The notes below the pieces were generated by a model, which had not been told where the DNA came from, searched no databases, and saw only the letters and a list, made by a program, of their open reading frames with translations. Position numbers and translations under genes: made by a program. Of a stretch of DNA of 64,000 nucleotides, positions 62,222 to 64,000 are shown in pieces. The number at the start of each line of letters is the position of its first letter. The stretch's first letter is position 1. The stretch comes from an uncultured Opitutaceae bacterium (GTDB lineage Bacteria > Verrucomicrobiota > Verrucomicrobiia > Opitutales > Opitutaceae): NCBI GenBank assembly GCA_937902925.1, contig CALFNN010000083.1:24402-88401 (forward strand), given 5' to 3'.

Positions 62222-63300
62222 ATGACAAACGCGAACAGCAACAATCCACCGCGAACTCACCAGATTCGTGGAGTGGCTTTCGGACTTACCGTGATACGCC
62301 TTCTTTATTTTCTGTATGTTGGCTTCAGTGGCGTCGTGCTGCACGCCGCGGTGGCGAGAGTTCCTGGCGCGGCGGACGGTGGGGCGTTCAATGATTGGAG
62401 CCACGACGAATTCCAGTTCGTTTTTCGGTTCGAGAATGCGGTGACCCCGCCCGGCCGGAAGTCTTCGACGAAATCGACCGTCTACCTCTATGTGCCGGTC
62501 GCGGCGAAAAAGCTGAGAGCGTTGTTGCTTCTCCAAGAGAATGTGGTGGAGCAGATGATCTCCGTCCACCCGGCGATTCGCCGGGTTTGCGACGCCCAGG
62601 AGGTCGCGATTGCCTGGTGCACGCCAGGCTTTGACATGGTGTTCAAGGATCACGCCGAGGAACTCCACGCGATCATCCAACGCCAGTTCCGCGAGTTTGG
62701 CCGGTCGATCGGATACCCCGAACTGGGCGATATCCCGCTGATCACGTTCGGGCATTCCAATACCACCGCCTACGCACAGATCGCCGCCGAGGCCAGGCCG
62801 GACCGGGTGCTGGCGGTGATCGCGACCCACGGATGGAACGGGGTCAACAGCCTCAACCATTATCGCGGGCCGGTGCTGATGGACGTGGGCACCTTCTGGG
62901 AGCAGAAGCAACAGACCCTCGGCAACGGGTCGAACAAAGGCGTGGCATCGCTGGCGGAGGTGCAAAAGCGTCTCCAGCGCGGCTGGCTTCCGGTTTCGAT
63001 CGTGGAAGAGTATGGCAGCGGTCACTTCGACTATAGCGAACCGGTGGTCGGATGCATCGCGCTGTTCATCGACAAGGCGATCCGGGCAAGACTCGCACCC
63101 GATGGAACGCTGAAGGACTTGAACCCGGACGACGGGTGGATCGCGCTGCTCCCGGAATTTCCAACCGGGCCGGTCGCGATCCGCCGCTACGCCGAGGCAT
63201 CGTCGGAGCAGAGGGCTTCCTGTCCGTGGTATTTCGACCGCGAAATGGCGGAGGCCGCGGTCAACCGCCTTTCGCTCATTCAGGAACACGCGATGATTCT
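62222..63300 (+). pseudogene. Truncated alpha/beta-hydrolase paralogue of the gene at 29475
   Basis: From the ATG at 62222 the frame codes for a protein with a signal-anchor segment (VIRLLYFLYVGFSGVVLHAA) and strong similarity to the intact copy at 29475: LITFGHSNTTAYAQIAAEARPDRVLAV (Ser179) aligns with FGHSNTIIYARNAAEARPDRVLAV, and EEYGSGHFDYSEP with EEYGGGHFDYSEP. Similarity ends near PWYFDREMAEAAV (about 63265). The following codons are in a different frame from the integrase sequence that begins at about 63300, so the original C-terminal region of about 230 residues is missing. The frame runs on to 63481 only as an out-of-frame read of integrase DNA. I read this as a gene truncated by insertion or recombination. 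Confidence 0.75.
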
Positions 63301-64000
63301 GCGCGCCGTCGATACCAGATGCTGCTCTACACTGGCCAGCGAAAGAGTGAGGTGCGGTCGCTCATGTGGGCCGACCTGCATCTGGACGAAGCGAAGCCTT
63401 ACGCGCTGTTTCGCGAGAGCACGACGAAGGACAAGGACAAGCGAGCGGTGCCGCTCCGGCCGGAGATCGTCGAGCAATTGAAGACGCTGCGGCCGAAGCC
63501 TGACGAGGCTCACACGCTCGGCAAACCGATCTTCTGGTTTCGTTGGCCGACCTACGACCTTCTGCGCAGCGACCTCAACCGTGCCGGGATCGAGCGTGTC
63601 GACCCGCTCGGGCGGTCCGTTCATTTCCACTCGTTCCGGAAGACGTGGCAGACGCTCGGGGTTCGCTACGGCATCAATCAGCGCGTCGCCCAGGAAGTCC
63701 TCGGGCATTCCGACGCTAACCTGACGGCGAAGGTTTACACGGATGTGCCGGCTTTGGCGCTGCACACCGAGATTGCGAAGCTGCCGTGGATCGACGCGAA
63801 GCCGGCTAGTTTAGTTGTGGTGCCCGTTACCTCGCCTGCGGTGCCGGCCGATTCAGGAGCGAAGATCGCCGATCCGAATGCGCACAAAAAACAAACTGAT
63901 CAACCAGCCGATGCGCACAACGCACAAAGAGACGCACAAATTTTGGGGAATTCCTGTCCCACCGCGTCACTCGCTGACCTTTGCTCGAAATTCATCCAGA
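63301..64000 (+). pseudogene. Tyrosine recombinase/integrase, 5'-truncated, continuing past window
   Basis: In frame 1 from about 63301 the sequence codes for the catalytic domain of a tyrosine recombinase: YQMLLYTGQRKSEVRSL (box I Arg), TTKDKDKRAVPL (beta-hairpin Lys), HFHSFRKTWQTLG (His-x-x-Arg), LGHSDANLTAKVYTD (second His and the nucleophile Tyr). The N-terminal core-binding domain that should precede box I is absent; upstream DNA is the hydrolase gene instead. The frame stays open to the window end with a low-complexity hydrophilic tail (PNAHKKQTDQPADAHNAQRDAQ). It is a mobile-element remnant, or an integrase fused to truncated DNA. Confidence 0.8.

Noticed and set aside
1..64000. CRISPR arrays, rRNA or tRNA genes, complete insertion sequences
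   Set aside because: I saw no regularly spaced repeats, no rRNA-like stretches, no tRNA cloverleaf and no transposase; only the partial integrase at the right end suggests mobility.

Overview
This 64 kb window is a GC-rich, gene-dense stretch of a bacterial chromosome. It consists almost entirely of carbohydrate-degradation genes and has no rRNA or tRNA that I can see. Two very large TonB-dependent receptors without any SusD-like partner, several long secreted glycoside hydrolases, and a receptor carrying an 'MSPFEV' segment after an EF-hand all suggest a Verrucomicrobiota member, most likely Opitutaceae. That assignment is inferred from gene content, not from a marker gene.

Layout. (1) 2-12535, plus strand: the 3' part of a TonB-dependent receptor, a SASA-type acetylesterase, GH2 and GH42 beta-galactosidase-like enzymes, and a GH106 alpha-L-rhamnosidase with an inserted LamG domain. 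(2) 12552-16400, minus: a large LamG protein of unknown activity, divergent from two GH28 genes at 16519-19394 (plus). (3) 32424-19720, minus, read right to left: ferritin-like DUF455 protein, secreted alpha/beta-hydrolase-like protein, sodium:solute symporter, unknown 695-aa protein, third GH28, GH105 and GH31. (4) 32829-45945, plus: second TonB receptor, DUF4838/GH163-like protein, beta-helix protein, clan GH-D alpha-galactosidase-like enzyme, sulfatase and beta-propeller glycosidase. (5) 51262-45975, minus: AraC regulator, class III aminotransferase, DhnA/LsrF-type aldolase, NagB-like protein and amidohydrolase, with a DeoR regulator at 51274-52056. (6) 52145-60983, plus, divergent from DeoR: ceramidase-like protein, FGGY kinase, second DUF4838 protein, PL1-like pectate lyase, CehA-like protein and nucleoside hydrolase. 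(7) 60990-64000: a Gfo/Idh/MocA oxidoreductase (minus), then a second alpha/beta-hydrolase paralogue whose 3' part is lost and replaced by a 5'-truncated tyrosine recombinase.

How the genes may work together. The left half has the enzymes expected for pectin, especially rhamnogalacturonan I: GH28 backbone hydrolases, GH105 for unsaturated ends, GH106 for rhamnose, GH2/GH42 for galactan side chains, an acetylesterase for decoration, TonB receptors for outer-membrane uptake and an SSS symporter for the inner membrane. The right half combines secreted glycan enzymes (DUF4838, PL1) with a cytosolic set (kinase, deaminase/isomerase-like, aldolase, aminotransferase, amidohydrolase, oxidoreductase) under a DeoR-type regulator. 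This looks like a catabolic route for a sugar or amino sugar whose identity I cannot determine. It is the best candidate here for an undescribed system.
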